DNA of 64,000 nucleotides, taken from the NCBI GenBank assembly GCA_903847605.1, contig CAINED010000013.1, positions 439,000-502,999 on the forward strand, in the 5' to 3' direction. Position numbers and translations under genes: made by a program. The notes under the pieces were generated by a model. The model searched no databases. It saw only the letters and a program-made list of their open reading frames with translations, and was not told the origin of the DNA. The stretch comes from an uncultured Hyphomicrobiales bacterium. GTDB taxonomy: Bacteria > Pseudomonadota > Alphaproteobacteria > Rhizobiales > Beijerinckiaceae. Positions 18,241 to 26,730 of this stretch are shown one piece after another; the first letter of the stretch is position 1, and each line of letters starts with the position of its first letter.

Positions 18241-19236
18241 TCAGGTCTTCACGGAAGGGTTGATCCCTTCCGGGAAAATGTCCTCCGGCTTCACCAGCTT
18301 TTTCGCAATGCCCTGCTCGTAGGACCAGGTGAGGAAGGCTTCGAGCGTCTTGCGATTTTCTTCGATGCCGTAGGGATAAAAGTCGCCTTTGAAGAGATCG
18401 CGCATCTTCTCTGCGATATCGAGCATCCAGGGAATCGGATAACGGGAAACGCCGCCTTCGAGCATGCGATCGACAGCGCGTTTCCGCGATTCGTCGAAGG
18501 CAAGATAGAGATTGCGCGCGAGCCAGGGATATTCGTTCAGAATGTCGCGCCTCATAGCGATGACATGCATGATCGGGAAAACGCCGGTACGTTTGAAATA
18601 ATTCTCTTCCTCGGCGCGATAGTCCTGGAACAGGCGCACCATGTTCTTGTTGCCGGCCCGGAAGGGTTTGGGAATGGATGCGGTGAAGATCGCGTCGAGT
18701 TCACCTGATACGAGCATGTCGCTCAGCGTCTTGTCGTTGATCTGCGTGAGCTTCAGTCCGTTCGGCAGGTTGAGCGGAACCTTTTCGGTGCGGCCGACAT
18801 CTTCCGTGCCCGCCTGCACCCAGTCGATGCTCGTCAGCGGCACGCCGGCGTCATGCTGGAGCCAGCCGCGCGTATAAACCGCCGCCGTCTGCGCCCATTC
18901 CGGCACGCCGATGCGCTTGCCCTTCAGGTCCGCAGGCGACTTGATGCCTTTCGACGGATTCACATAGATCGAAGACAGGCGAAAGACCCGCGAGGCGAAG
19001 ACCGGCAGGCCGATAATGTCGGGGTTATCGGCCGTCACCTGCGCCGAGAACTTCGCGAAGGACATTTCGCTGACATGCCACTCGCGCCAGGCTGAGAAGC
19101 GGGTGAAGATTTCGTGGATGTCGAGTTCCATCCATGTGGGATCGATACCCTCGGCCTCGATCTTGCCCGATTTGAAATCGCGGAAATGATCGTAATCGCT
19201 CGTCGCGATGGTGACGTGAACCTTGCGCCCGGCCAT
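18241..19236 (-). CDS. 4,5-dihydroxyphthalate decarboxylase-like protein (NMT1/binding-protein fold)
   Basis: About 331 residues. The ATG at 19236 is preceded by GGGAGGA. There is no signal peptide (MAGRKVHVTIATSDYDHF), so although the fold is that of a periplasmic binding protein it should be cytoplasmic, as in the Pht5/OphD 4,5-dihydroxyphthalate decarboxylases. Sequence blocks typical of that family are present: SEMSFAKF, LPVFASRVFRLSSIYVN, DLKGKRIGVPEWAQTAAVY and IFPIMHVIAMRRD-like text near the centre. The known enzyme converts 4,5-dihydroxyphthalate to protocatechuate; here the substrate is uncertain. It is divergent from a VOC gene and close to UbiD, giving the island two unrelated decarboxylase types. 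Confidence 0.75.
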   Translation of the reverse strand: MAGRKVHVTIATSDYDHFRDFKSGKIEAEGIDPTWMELDIHEIFTRFSAWREWHVSEMSFAKFSAQVTADNPDIIGLPVFASRVFRLSSIYVNPSKGIKSPADLKGKRIGVPEWAQTAAVYTRGWLQHDAGVPLTSIDWVQAGTEDVGRTEKVPLNLPNGLKLTQINDKTLSDMLVSGELDAIFTASIPKPFRAGNKNMVRLFQDYRAEEENYFKRTGVFPIMHVIAMRRDILNEYPWLARNLYLAFDESRKRAVDRMLEGGVSRYPIPWMLDIAEKMRDLFKGDFYPYGIEENRKTLEAFLTWSYEQGIAKKLVKPEDIFPEGINPSVKT

Positions 19237-19376
19237 AAGTCCTCCCGTATTCTGCTTTGTCGTGAGGCGATAGCGCCTGCATCTGCGTCTGGCAAGCGCA
19301 GGGCGCAAATGCTAACCTGCGAAGGAGATCCGGCCAAGCCTCTGCGACGAGCGCCGGACCCGATCGGGAAGGACAG

Positions 19377-20189
19377 ATGGCGGCGCGCATAAACCACATG
19401 GCGATGAACAGCCCGCAATGGCACATGACCGCGAAATTCTACGAAGCGGTGTTCGGCTTGCGGCAATCGGGAAAGTCGAACAGGCCGCTCAACGGCGTTT
19501 CGGTCGGCGACGGTTATGTCGGTCTCAACATAAACCCGTTGCGCGACGGCTACGTCGGCGGTCTCGATCATTTTGGCATGGTGGTCGACAGTATCGAGGA
19601 TGCACGCGAGCGCATGGAAAAGAAATTCGCCGGGGCGGCCATCGTGAAGCGGCCGTCGACGCGGCCCTTTGCGCAATATTCCGCACACGATCCAGACGGC
19701 AATGTCTTCGATCTCGCCGAACCGAAAAGCAAGCTCAACGAAATCTATGCCGATCAACAGGCCGGCGGCTGGTCGCAGGAGCGCTATCTCAACAAGTTCG
19801 CGATACGGACGATGAACGCCGAACTCTGCGCGGAATTCTACCAGGAAGTCTTCGGCCTGCAGTTGCAGAATTCCGGCGCCGACAAGCCCGGCTGGCATCT
19901 CACTGATGGGCGCGTGACGCTGTCGATCCTTCCGTGGTCGATTCCGATCTTCGAAAATATTTCGATCAAGCGGCCCGGCCCGGATCATATCGGCTTTAGG
20001 GTCGAAAACCTCGATACGTTCAAGGCGCATTTGGAAGCGTGCGCGGGCGCGGTTTCCTATCTCGCGCCGATCCGTCTTGGCGGCAGCAAGGAAGCCGATG
20101 CGCGGCGCGATTTTCTCGCGCGCAGCGCGACCGGCAAGATGCAGATCTGCGATCCCAACGCCGTGTGGATCGACATCACCGACGAATGA
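19377..20189 (+). CDS. Two-module VOC-superfamily protein (extradiol dioxygenase/glyoxalase-like)
   Basis: About 270 residues made of two vicinal-oxygen-chelate modules (about 1-120 and 140-270). Module 1 keeps a plausible metal triad: His7 (INHMAM), His65 (GLDHFG) and Glu115 (FDLAEP). Module 2 has a histidine in GPDHIGF but no histidine at its first strand (KFAIRTMN). In type I extradiol ring-cleavage enzymes such as BphC the metal normally sits in the C-terminal module, so this is the reverse. Ring cleavage is suggested by the downstream C-C hydrolase 22 bases away. Start ATG at 19377 follows GGGAAGGA. Confidence 0.75.
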   Translation: MAARINHMAMNSPQWHMTAKFYEAVFGLRQSGKSNRPLNGVSVGDGYVGLNINPLRDGYVGGLDHFGMVVDSIEDARERMEKKFAGAAIVKRPSTRPFAQYSAHDPDGNVFDLAEPKSKLNEIYADQQAGGWSQERYLNKFAIRTMNAELCAEFYQEVFGLQLQNSGADKPGWHLTDGRVTLSILPWSIPIFENISIKRPGPDHIGFRVENLDTFKAHLEACAGAVSYLAPIRLGGSKEADARRDFLARSATGKMQICDPNAVWIDITDE

Positions 20190-20211
20190 CATGCGAACGC
20201 GGGAGGATAAC

Positions 20212-21078
20212 ATGGACGACGTTGCGCAAAAGGCCGGGATTTCCGAAAAGTCCATCACCGTCGATGGGTTGAACGTCCGCTATCTCGAAGCCGGCAGCGG
20301 GCATCCCGTGCTGATGTTGCATGGCGCATCGCTTGGATCGTCCTGCGACGTCTTCATCCGCAATATGGGTCCGCTGGCGAAAGCGGGATTCCGCGCCATC
20401 GCCTACGATCAGCCCGGCTTTGGATTGTCCGATACGCCGGCCGATCTTTCGACGCCCTATCGCCGGAAGTTTATTCCGAAACTCGTGGACGCGCTGGGCC
20501 TCGGCAAAGTTGCGCTCTTCGCGCATTCGCAATCGGGCTCGATGGCTTGGCAGCTCGCGCTCGAAATGCCGGAGCGCTACAGCCATCTCGTCGTGCTCGG
20601 CACCGGCAGCCTGCTGCCGCCGCTTGAAGAAAAGAAACAGGGTCTCGACGCTGCCGCGCAACAAAGGCTCGAACGGCGCATGGCTGCGAAAGAGCCTGAT
20701 ATCGAGGACACGCGCAAGCTGCTCGAAGCCAATCTCTTTCATCACGAATTGATCACCGACGAAGAACTGGCGCTGCGGCACTCGCGCAGCGTCGGTAAAG
20801 CGTTTGAAGCGTTTGTCGCGCGCAGCGAGCAGGAGGAGAATGCGCCGAAGAAGGCGAAGTCCGGACCGGAGCACTGGCAGCGCGTGGATGAGTTGAAGGT
20901 GCCTTCGATCCTGATCTACGGCCGCGAAGATCGCGCCAACGCCTATGAGCGCGTGACGATGTGGAAACAGAAACAGCCTTCGCTCAACCTGCACATCGTC
21001 AACGGCTGCAAGCATCTCGTGCCGTGGGATGCTGCCGACGAAGTCATGCGCCTTACAATCCCATTCATGAAAGCCTGA
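20212..21078 (+). CDS. Alpha/beta-hydrolase, meta-cleavage-product hydrolase-like
   Basis: About 288 residues. ATG at 20212 with GGGAGG seven bases upstream. Fold markers: LMLHGASLGSS (oxyanion region), YDQPGFGLSD, nucleophile elbow AHSQSG (Ser106), acid in YGREDRAN and histidine in GCKHLVPWD. These match the MhpC/BphD group that hydrolyses the vinylogous 1,5-diketones made by extradiol cleavage. The gene directly follows the VOC-type gene, the usual order of ring cleavage then hydrolysis. The elbow is A-H-S-Q-S instead of the usual G-x-S-x-G, which small-residue replacements allow. Confidence 0.78.
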   Translation: MDDVAQKAGISEKSITVDGLNVRYLEAGSGHPVLMLHGASLGSSCDVFIRNMGPLAKAGFRAIAYDQPGFGLSDTPADLSTPYRRKFIPKLVDALGLGKVALFAHSQSGSMAWQLALEMPERYSHLVVLGTGSLLPPLEEKKQGLDAAAQQRLERRMAAKEPDIEDTRKLLEANLFHHELITDEELALRHSRSVGKAFEAFVARSEQEENAPKKAKSGPEHWQRVDELKVPSILIYGREDRANAYERVTMWKQKQPSLNLHIVNGCKHLVPWDAADEVMRLTIPFMKA

Positions 21079-21079
21079 T

Positions 21080-22084
21080 CTACAGCGGCGATATGCGGCT
21101 TGCAGCTTTCTGCTGTCGCAGCACGTCTTCCAGCAGCTTCACGCAGGCATAGACAGCGTTGATTGCCGGCGTCGCGACGCCCGTGATGGACCCGAGTTCG
21201 ATCACCGAACCGACAAGCGCATCGATCTCGCTGATGCGTCCGGCCTCGATGTCCTGCAACATCGATGTCTTGTGTTCGCCGACGGCCTGCGCGCCCGCGA
21301 TACGTTTTTCCAGCGGAATGCGAAAGCGTATGCCCAGCGCTTCGCCCACGCTTTGAGCTTCGCGCATCATGTCCGCCGCCAGCGCGCGCGTCTGCGGATA
21401 AAGGCAGATATGCGCGAGTGTCGCGTGAGTGAGTGCGCTGATCGGATTGAAGCTGAGATTGCCCCACAGCTTCGTCCAGATCTCGGCGCGTATGTCGCTG
21501 ACGATGGGCGCACGGAACCCTGCTTTCAAAAAAACCTCTGAGACCTTTTCGATACGCTCCGTCTTTGCGCCGTTTATTTCAGAAAGCGAAAAGCGATTGC
21601 CCTCGATCAGCTTGATCACGCCGGGCGCCGCGATCTCTGCGGCGGGATAAACGACGCTGCCGATCGTGCGCTCTGCCGGCAAATGGTCGGCGACGACATT
21701 GCCGGGATCGACACTCGCAAGCCTGCGTCCATCATGTTCGCCGCCGTGGCCGATAAAATACCACCAGGGAATACCGTTCTGCGCTGTGAGCACCATGGTC
21801 TCGTCGTGAAATAGCGCAGGCAGTTCTCGCACCACCTCGGCGACCTGATGCGCCTTCATGCCGAGAATGACGAGGTCCTGCTGCCCGACATCGGCAATGC
21901 GCTGGCTCGCCGCGACGCGAGCAACGATGTCGTCTTGTCCGTCCTCGATGAGTTTCAATCCATGATTGCGGATCGCTTCGAGATGCGCGCCACGCGCGAT
22001 GACGCTGACGTCTTCGCCGGCATGGGCGAGCCGCGCCGCCAGCAGGCCACCGATGGAGCCTGCGCCGATTACGCAGATGCGCAT
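21080..22084 (-). CDS. 2-dehydropantoate 2-reductase (ketopantoate reductase) family protein
   Basis: About 334 residues, NADPH-dependent reductase of the PanE/ApbA family. The ATG at 22084 opens MRICVIGAGSIGG, the Rossmann dinucleotide motif GAGSIGG. Further family marks: KLWGNLSFNPISALTHAT, which carries the conserved KLxxN catalytic region, and an all-alpha C-terminal half. It is a candidate for the pantothenate pathway reductase, but it sits at the end of a catabolic island with no other pantothenate genes, so it may reduce a different 2-oxo acid there. It converges on the hydrolase gene with a 1-base gap. Confidence 0.82.
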   Translation of the reverse strand: MRICVIGAGSIGGLLAARLAHAGEDVSVIARGAHLEAIRNHGLKLIEDGQDDIVARVAASQRIADVGQQDLVILGMKAHQVAEVVRELPALFHDETMVLTAQNGIPWWYFIGHGGEHDGRRLASVDPGNVVADHLPAERTIGSVVYPAAEIAAPGVIKLIEGNRFSLSEINGAKTERIEKVSEVFLKAGFRAPIVSDIRAEIWTKLWGNLSFNPISALTHATLAHICLYPQTRALAADMMREAQSVGEALGIRFRIPLEKRIAGAQAVGEHKTSMLQDIEAGRISEIDALVGSVIELGSITGVATPAINAVYACVKLLEDVLRQQKAASRISPL

Positions 22085-22155
22085 GGATTGCCTTTCTTCC
22101 CCCGGCCGATGCAATATCGGCCTGCGCTGTCGCCGCGCTTATTAAATACATGAAT

Positions 22156-22232
22156 TGGCGGTCCCGACAGGATTCGAACCTGTGACCTTCGGTTTAGGAA
22201 ACCGCTGCTCTATCCTGCTGAGCTACGGAACC
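22156..22232 (-). tRNA. tRNA-Arg, anticodon CCU
   Basis: The leftward transcript starts GGTTCCG at 22232, pairs with CGGGACC to make a 7-bp acceptor stem (one T-G pair), and carries D-arm GCTCAGCAGGATAGAGC, anticodon loop TTCCTAA (anticodon CCT), and T-arm with GGTTCGAATCC. The 3' CCA is encoded in the DNA (22156-22158), after a G discriminator. The 27-43 pair of the anticodon stem appears mismatched (G-A). It reads AGG arginine codons, rare in this G+C-rich genome. Confidence 0.93.
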
Positions 22233-22288
22233 GCGAGAGGTTTTCACGCGCCGTGTTTATCACACGAGGCATAAATGAAAAGCTTGTG

Positions 22289-23125
22289 ATGCTCGCTTAT
22301 GGCGTCCTTTGCTGCGCGGCTCTGTCGGGGCCAGCGCGCGCGCAAGATGCTAACGCCCCGGCGGTTTGCCGTCCCGGCCAGACTGTCGAAATCGCCGTCG
22401 AATCCGCCGATGTCCATCTCGAAATCCGGTTGGCCGACGGCCGCAAGCTTCTGCTTCGCGGCATAGAACCGCCGCGCGGCACGCCGTCCATTGCGCGGCT
22501 CGCAGAGGAAGCTCGAGCCTATCTCAACGGCCTGATCGCGGGGCGCAAACTTCAGGCGGAGATCGAGTCTGAGGCGCGTGACCGCTGGGGACGCTATCCC
22601 GCAACCATCATCGACGCCGGAGGCCGCGCGATTGCCGAACTCCTGCTGGGCAACGGCTGGGCGCGGGTGGATGCCGGAAGCGCCGGCGCCGGCTGCCTCG
22701 CGGCTCTGTTGCAACGGGAAGCCGAGGCGCGGGCCGGCAAGCAGGGCATCTGGGCCGACCCCGCCTATGCCGTGCTGAAGTCTGGAGACCGGGACGCTTT
22801 GGCGCAGCGTGCCGGCGAAATCGTCCTGGTCGAAGGTCAGGTGACCAGCGTCGGGCAATGGCGCACTCTCACGTTCCTCAATCTCGGAAAGGACCGCCGC
22901 GCCGATCCGGCGGTGGTTCTTTCACGGAGGCTTGTTGCGGCTCTGGAAAAGGAGGGCCGAAGCGCTTCCGGCCTGACCGGTGCGACGATTCGAGTGCGCG
23001 GCCAGTTGCAGATGCGGACCTCGCCGCGAATCGAGATTTTTTCCCCCGGCGCCCTGGAAGTGCTTTCGGCGGTTGCAAAATCTGCTGAGCCCCGGCCGGG
23101 AACCGCGCGCCGCCGGGCGAATTGA
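22289..23125 (+). CDS. Exported thermonuclease-like (SNase-fold) protein
   Basis: About 278 residues. The ATG at 22289 starts a short signal peptide (MLAYGVLCCAALSGPARAQ); longer GTG starts upstream (22253, 22286) are in frame but give a less regular leader. A staphylococcal nuclease-type OB fold occupies about residues 35-155, with RGIEPP, EARDRWGRYPATI and LLGNGWARV, typical of the SNase family. The classical catalytic set (Arg35, Glu43, Arg87 of SNase) is only partly evident, so nuclease activity is not assured. The C-terminal half (VEGQVTSVGQWRTLTFLNLG) looks like a second OB-type domain. It probably acts in the periplasm. Confidence 0.75.
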   Translation: MLAYGVLCCAALSGPARAQDANAPAVCRPGQTVEIAVESADVHLEIRLADGRKLLLRGIEPPRGTPSIARLAEEARAYLNGLIAGRKLQAEIESEARDRWGRYPATIIDAGGRAIAELLLGNGWARVDAGSAGAGCLAALLQREAEARAGKQGIWADPAYAVLKSGDRDALAQRAGEIVLVEGQVTSVGQWRTLTFLNLGKDRRADPAVVLSRRLVAALEKEGRSASGLTGATIRVRGQLQMRTSPRIEIFSPGALEVLSAVAKSAEPRPGTARRRAN

Positions 23126-23218
23126 CGCAATAATCCCGCTCTGCCGAAGCAAGTCGCGCTACAAGAACGAAATTGATTCGACGGGCCGTATTTGCCACAG
23201 GTTGGGCCCAATTCCGTG

Positions 23219-24739
23219 ATGAGCGTAGCCTCGGCAATGTTGGTTCTTCCTTCCATCGGCAGCACAGGGTTCTTGCGCCACTTCGCGGCGCTGGGATTGC
23301 TGCTGTCGGTTGCCGGCTGCGCCACGCTCGATCCGGATGGCAGCAAGTTCGGGCAGCCCCCGCCGCCGGGGCCGGAAACCTCCGTTCCCTCGACCGCCCC
23401 GCGGACGACCGGCATCGAGACGCGCGCTGCCGCCGACCAACGCTATGTCATTGGACTGTTTGGCGGAATTTACCGCGCGCCGCCCGTCGAGGCGCATCTC
23501 AACGGCATTCTGGCGAAGCTGGCTGCGGCCAGCGATACGCCGCAGGAGGTTTATAAGGTCACCTTGCTCAATTCGCCCGCTGTGAACGCCTTCGCGCTTC
23601 CATCGGGCGATCTCTTCGTGACACGAGGGCTGCTGGCGCTCGCCAACGATTCTTCGGAAATCGCGGCGGTCATGGCGCACGAGATCGGCCACGTGGCGGC
23701 CCGACACGCCTTTCAGCGCGAGGAACAGCAGAAGATCGAGCGCCTGCGCACCAATGTCGCCAATACCGTCCAGAACCGGCAGCGCGGTGAGGAAATCGAA
23801 GCGACGGGCAAGCTGAATCTCGCCAGCTTTTCCCGCCAGCAGGAACTCGAGGCCGACCGCTACGGCGTCGCTCTCGTCGGTAAGGCCGGGTTCGATCCCT
23901 ACGGCGCCTCGCGCTTCCTGCGCTCCCTCGGCCGGTCGCTCGAATGGCGAAGCTGCCAGCAGGATTCGAACACGCCGCGCGAACAGGTCGACATCATGTC
24001 GAGCCATCCCTCGACACCAGGCCGCATCCAGCAGGCGATCATCTCGGCCCGGCAGATCGGCGCACCCGGCATCGGTGATCCCGGCCGGGACGCCTATCTC
24101 GACGCCATCAACGGCATCGATTTTGGCGACGATCCTGCCGAAGGCATCGTGCGCGGGCTGAATTTCACCCATCAGAAGCTGGGCTTCGCCTTCACTGCGC
24201 CCGAAGGTTTCACGCTCGAAAACTGCTCGCAGGCGATGATCGGCGTCACAGGCAGCCGGATGGAGGCGATCCGTCTCGATATCGTGCAGCTTCCGGCGGG
24301 ATCAGGCATCGAGGATTATATCGCATCCGGCTGGGTCGAAGGTCTCAAGAAGGAAACGATCCAGCAACGCAACGTCAATGGCCAGCAGGCGGCCACTGCG
24401 GAAGCCGAGAGCAACGGCTGGAAATTTCGTGTCGGCGTGGTGCGGCTGAACGGCGAGGTCGCGCGCATCATCTTTGCTGCGCGAAATATGACGCCCGATC
24501 TGGATGCCCGCTTCGTCCGCTCGATCGAATCTTTCCGGAAATTGCAGGGCGGCGAGGCGCAGGGTGTGCGGGCTTTGCGGCTCGCCATCGCGCGGACTTC
24601 AGGTTCCGAAAGCGCCGAATCGCTGGCGCGCCGCATGGGCGCGCCGGGCCGCGGGATCGATCTGTTTCTGATGCTCAACGGGCTGCAGAAGGGAAGGCCG
24701 CTCGAAGCAGGTCAGCGCTACAAGCTGGTTGTCGAGTAG
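23219..24739 (+). CDS. M48-family metalloprotease lipoprotein
   Basis: About 506 residues from the ATG at 23219 (an in-frame ATG at 23237 is possible). A lipoprotein signal ends in LLLSVAGC (Cys34). The zinc protease motif is HEIGH (His154, His158) with the downstream glutamate in ELEADRYG as the third ligand, so catalysis appears intact. This resembles BepA/LoiP-type periplasmic M48 proteases that control outer-membrane protein assembly. A long C-terminal extension ends in a region (GAPGRGIDLFLMLNGLQ ... GQRYKLVVE) that looks like a degenerate LysM-type or substrate-binding tail. A related gene lies at 55989. Confidence 0.88.
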   Translation: MSVASAMLVLPSIGSTGFLRHFAALGLLLSVAGCATLDPDGSKFGQPPPPGPETSVPSTAPRTTGIETRAAADQRYVIGLFGGIYRAPPVEAHLNGILAKLAAASDTPQEVYKVTLLNSPAVNAFALPSGDLFVTRGLLALANDSSEIAAVMAHEIGHVAARHAFQREEQQKIERLRTNVANTVQNRQRGEEIEATGKLNLASFSRQQELEADRYGVALVGKAGFDPYGASRFLRSLGRSLEWRSCQQDSNTPREQVDIMSSHPSTPGRIQQAIISARQIGAPGIGDPGRDAYLDAINGIDFGDDPAEGIVRGLNFTHQKLGFAFTAPEGFTLENCSQAMIGVTGSRMEAIRLDIVQLPAGSGIEDYIASGWVEGLKKETIQQRNVNGQQAATAEAESNGWKFRVGVVRLNGEVARIIFAARNMTPDLDARFVRSIESFRKLQGGEAQGVRALRLAIARTSGSESAESLARRMGAPGRGIDLFLMLNGLQKGRPLEAGQRYKLVVE

Positions 24740-24940
24740 CCTTTTCAATAATCGATTGAAGGCGTTGCGCCTTCCGGGGCCTATCGCGGCCTGCGCCTGC
24801 GCGGCCTGCCTGCATCCCGCAACTCACAAGCAATTGAACCCGCTCGCCCCCTCCGGGCCCAAAAACATCGACGAGCCATGAAACCGGATCGCTCGCCCGT
24901 TCGTAGTCACGGATAGGCCGGAAAGCCGAGAGGCGGGGCG

Positions 24941-24960
24941 GACGAAGAGCGCTTCGTCCG
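24941..24960 (+). promoter_or_regulatory. Perfect hairpin in the rpoH leader
   Basis: GGACGAAG (24941-24948) and CTTCGTCC (24953-24960) form a perfect 8-bp stem with loop AGCG, ending about 15 bases before the AGGAGG ribosome-binding site of rpoH. Translation of sigma-32 is thermally regulated by mRNA structure in some bacteria, so a role in the leader RNA is conceivable. That role is inference. Confidence 0.35.
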
Positions 24961-24986
24961 GCCAGTTCGGGTTTCAGGAGGTGCAT

Positions 24987-25862
24987 ATGGCGCACATCGA
25001 AGAAGTGTCCAGTGGTCTCGTCCGCCGTGCGCGCAGCGCCCCCTTTCTGGAACGAGAGGAGGAGCACGCGCTGGCTCTGCGCTGGAAGCACGACAAGGAC
25101 CAGAAGGCTCTGCACGCCATGACTTTGGCGCATATGCGTCTGGTGATGGCGATTGCCTCGCGCTTCCGCCACTACGGCCTGCCAGTGGCTGAGCTGGTGC
25201 AGGAAGGGCATATCGGCCTGCTTGAAGCCGCGGCTCGCTTCGATCCCGAACGCGAGGTGCGCTTTTCCACCTATGCAACGTGGTGGATTCGCGCCTCGAT
25301 CCAGGACTATATCCTGCGCAACTGGTCGATCGTTCGCGGCGGAACAAGCTCGGCGCAAAAGGCTCTTTTCTTCAATCTGCGTCGGTTGCGCGCGAAGCTT
25401 TCGCGCCTCGCGCCAAGTGAAAGCAGCGCCCAGGTTTTCCAGAACATCGCGCTCGCGCTGGGCGTCTCGACCTCCGATGTCGAAACCATGAACGCACGGC
25501 TTTCCGCGCCGGATACCTCTCTCAATGCGCCCGTCTCGAATGATGGCGAAGGCGAAGGCGCGGAACGCGGCGACTTCCTCCTGGACGACAGTCCGACCCC
25601 CGATCTCATTGTCGCCGACCGGATCGACGGCGAGCGGCGTTCCGAGTGGTTGCGCAGCGCGATGGGTTGTCTCAACCAGCGCGAAATGCGCATTTTGCGC
25701 GCACGCCGGCTGGAAGAAGAGTCGTCCACGCTGGAGACGCTTGGCGAGGAACTCGGCATATCCAAGGAGCGCGTGCGGCAGATCGAAAATCGCGCGCTGG
25801 AAAAATTGAAGAGCGCATTGGTGAGCCGGCACGGCGATGCGGTTACGCAAGTGTTAGCTTAA
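24987..25862 (+). CDS. rpoH: RNA polymerase sigma-32-type factor (RpoH)
   Basis: About 291 residues, a group 3-like heat-shock sigma factor. The ATG at 24987 has AGGAGG with proper spacing. Region 2 is clear: DLVQEG-type core contact (AELVQEGHIGLLEAAARFDP), and the -10 recognition stretch FSTYATWWIRASIQDYILRNWSIV. The segment QKALFFNLRRLRAKL is the RpoH-box-like region specific to sigma-32. Region 4 carries LGEELGISKERVRQIENRALEKLK, the -35 helix-turn-helix. Rhizobiales often have two rpoH genes; which one this is cannot be told here. It stands alone with its own leader. Confidence 0.93.
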   Translation: MAHIEEVSSGLVRRARSAPFLEREEEHALALRWKHDKDQKALHAMTLAHMRLVMAIASRFRHYGLPVAELVQEGHIGLLEAAARFDPEREVRFSTYATWWIRASIQDYILRNWSIVRGGTSSAQKALFFNLRRLRAKLSRLAPSESSAQVFQNIALALGVSTSDVETMNARLSAPDTSLNAPVSNDGEGEGAERGDFLLDDSPTPDLIVADRIDGERRSEWLRSAMGCLNQREMRILRARRLEEESSTLETLGEELGISKERVRQIENRALEKLKSALVSRHGDAVTQVLA

Positions 25863-25980
25863 ATCAGCGCGCCATCAAACGGTATCGTTTAATGGCGTAT
25901 AAGCTGTTCGATTCCGGATATTGATAGCTTCGCTTTCGCGAAAAACCGACGTCTTTTCGCGCAACGCTATAGCGTGCGTG

Positions 25981-26691
25981 CTAGAAATAGCGGCTGTCTT
26001 CCATCGCCAGCTTGAGTTGAAAACTCTGGAACTGTTGCAAGACAGGCATGAGCCACGCACGCAGGCTGGCGCGCACGACAATCGACATGGAATCCGACGG
26101 GTCCGTCAGGAATTTCGAGAAAGAGAAACCGGGATCCTCGATCGCGCGGCGCACCAGTGGATCGAGCGCCTTGATTTCGAACGTATGAACTGCCGGAAAG
26201 CGCGCCAGATAATCGAGACCATTTGGGCCCAGAGGCGCCGCCCCTTCATTGCCGACGACAGCAAGCCCGATTTCGGGCCATCTTGCGACCATGTCTTCGG
26301 CCGTCTGCAACGCCGTTTCGCTGCCATCGGGAATATAAAGGAGATAGGGGCGCACGCCCCGCCTGCCGGCCTCGGCGAAAAACTCCGTTGTCGTCGCTAT
26401 GTCGAAGAAACTCTTCCACGCGCGCGTCCAGACGTCGACGATTTTCGGCACGCCATCCGTCAGCAGGAGATTGTCGAAGAGCGCAACTTGTCCCTGTATC
26501 GTCGCGAGATCGGCGATCGAGACATCGCGCGGAAAGCATTGCGCGAATTGCGACTCGTGCGGATCGGTGTCGAATCCGACGAAAGGCTGATTCGTATACG
26601 TGTAAAAATCCGCGAACAGGCGCGCCACTGTCGTGACGCCCGTGCGCGCATGGGGCGAGCAGACGATGAAGGCATGTGTGCGCGCGCTCAT
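25981..26691 (-). CDS. ParA-like P-loop-fold protein with degenerate Walker A
   Basis: About 236 residues. The N-terminus SPHARTGVTTVARLF aligns with the ParA/MinD deviant Walker A (xKGGxGKTT), but both lysine positions are replaced (His14 and Val19), while the following strand GFDTDPHE keeps the look of the aspartate-containing segment. ATP hydrolysis in the ParA manner is therefore unlikely. The rest of the chain (LYIPDGSETALQTAEDM; VVGNEGAAPLG) keeps the fold. It lies 39 bases downstream of, and on the same strand as, a full ParA-like gene, so the two are probably co-expressed and may form a heterodimer. I do not recognise a named family. Confidence 0.7.
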   Translation of the reverse strand: MSARTHAFIVCSPHARTGVTTVARLFADFYTYTNQPFVGFDTDPHESQFAQCFPRDVSIADLATIQGQVALFDNLLLTDGVPKIVDVWTRAWKSFFDIATTTEFFAEAGRRGVRPYLLYIPDGSETALQTAEDMVARWPEIGLAVVGNEGAAPLGPNGLDYLARFPAVHTFEIKALDPLVRRAIEDPGFSFSKFLTDPSDSMSIVVRASLRAWLMPVLQQFQSFQLKLAMEDSRYF

Positions 26692-26730
26692 GCGTTTCTC
26701 ACCCCGCGCATTCGGGTGTCAGCCGTGGGC

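Noticed and set aside
18241-19236. ABC transporter periplasmic binding protein
   Set aside because: No signal peptide, no permease or ATPase genes nearby, and closer sequence blocks to 4,5-dihydroxyphthalate decarboxylase.
24758-24774. Terminator of the M48 gene at 23219 (GAAGGCG/CGCCTTC hairpin)
   Set aside because: The 7-bp stem is followed by GC-rich sequence with no T-tract, so I could not support termination.
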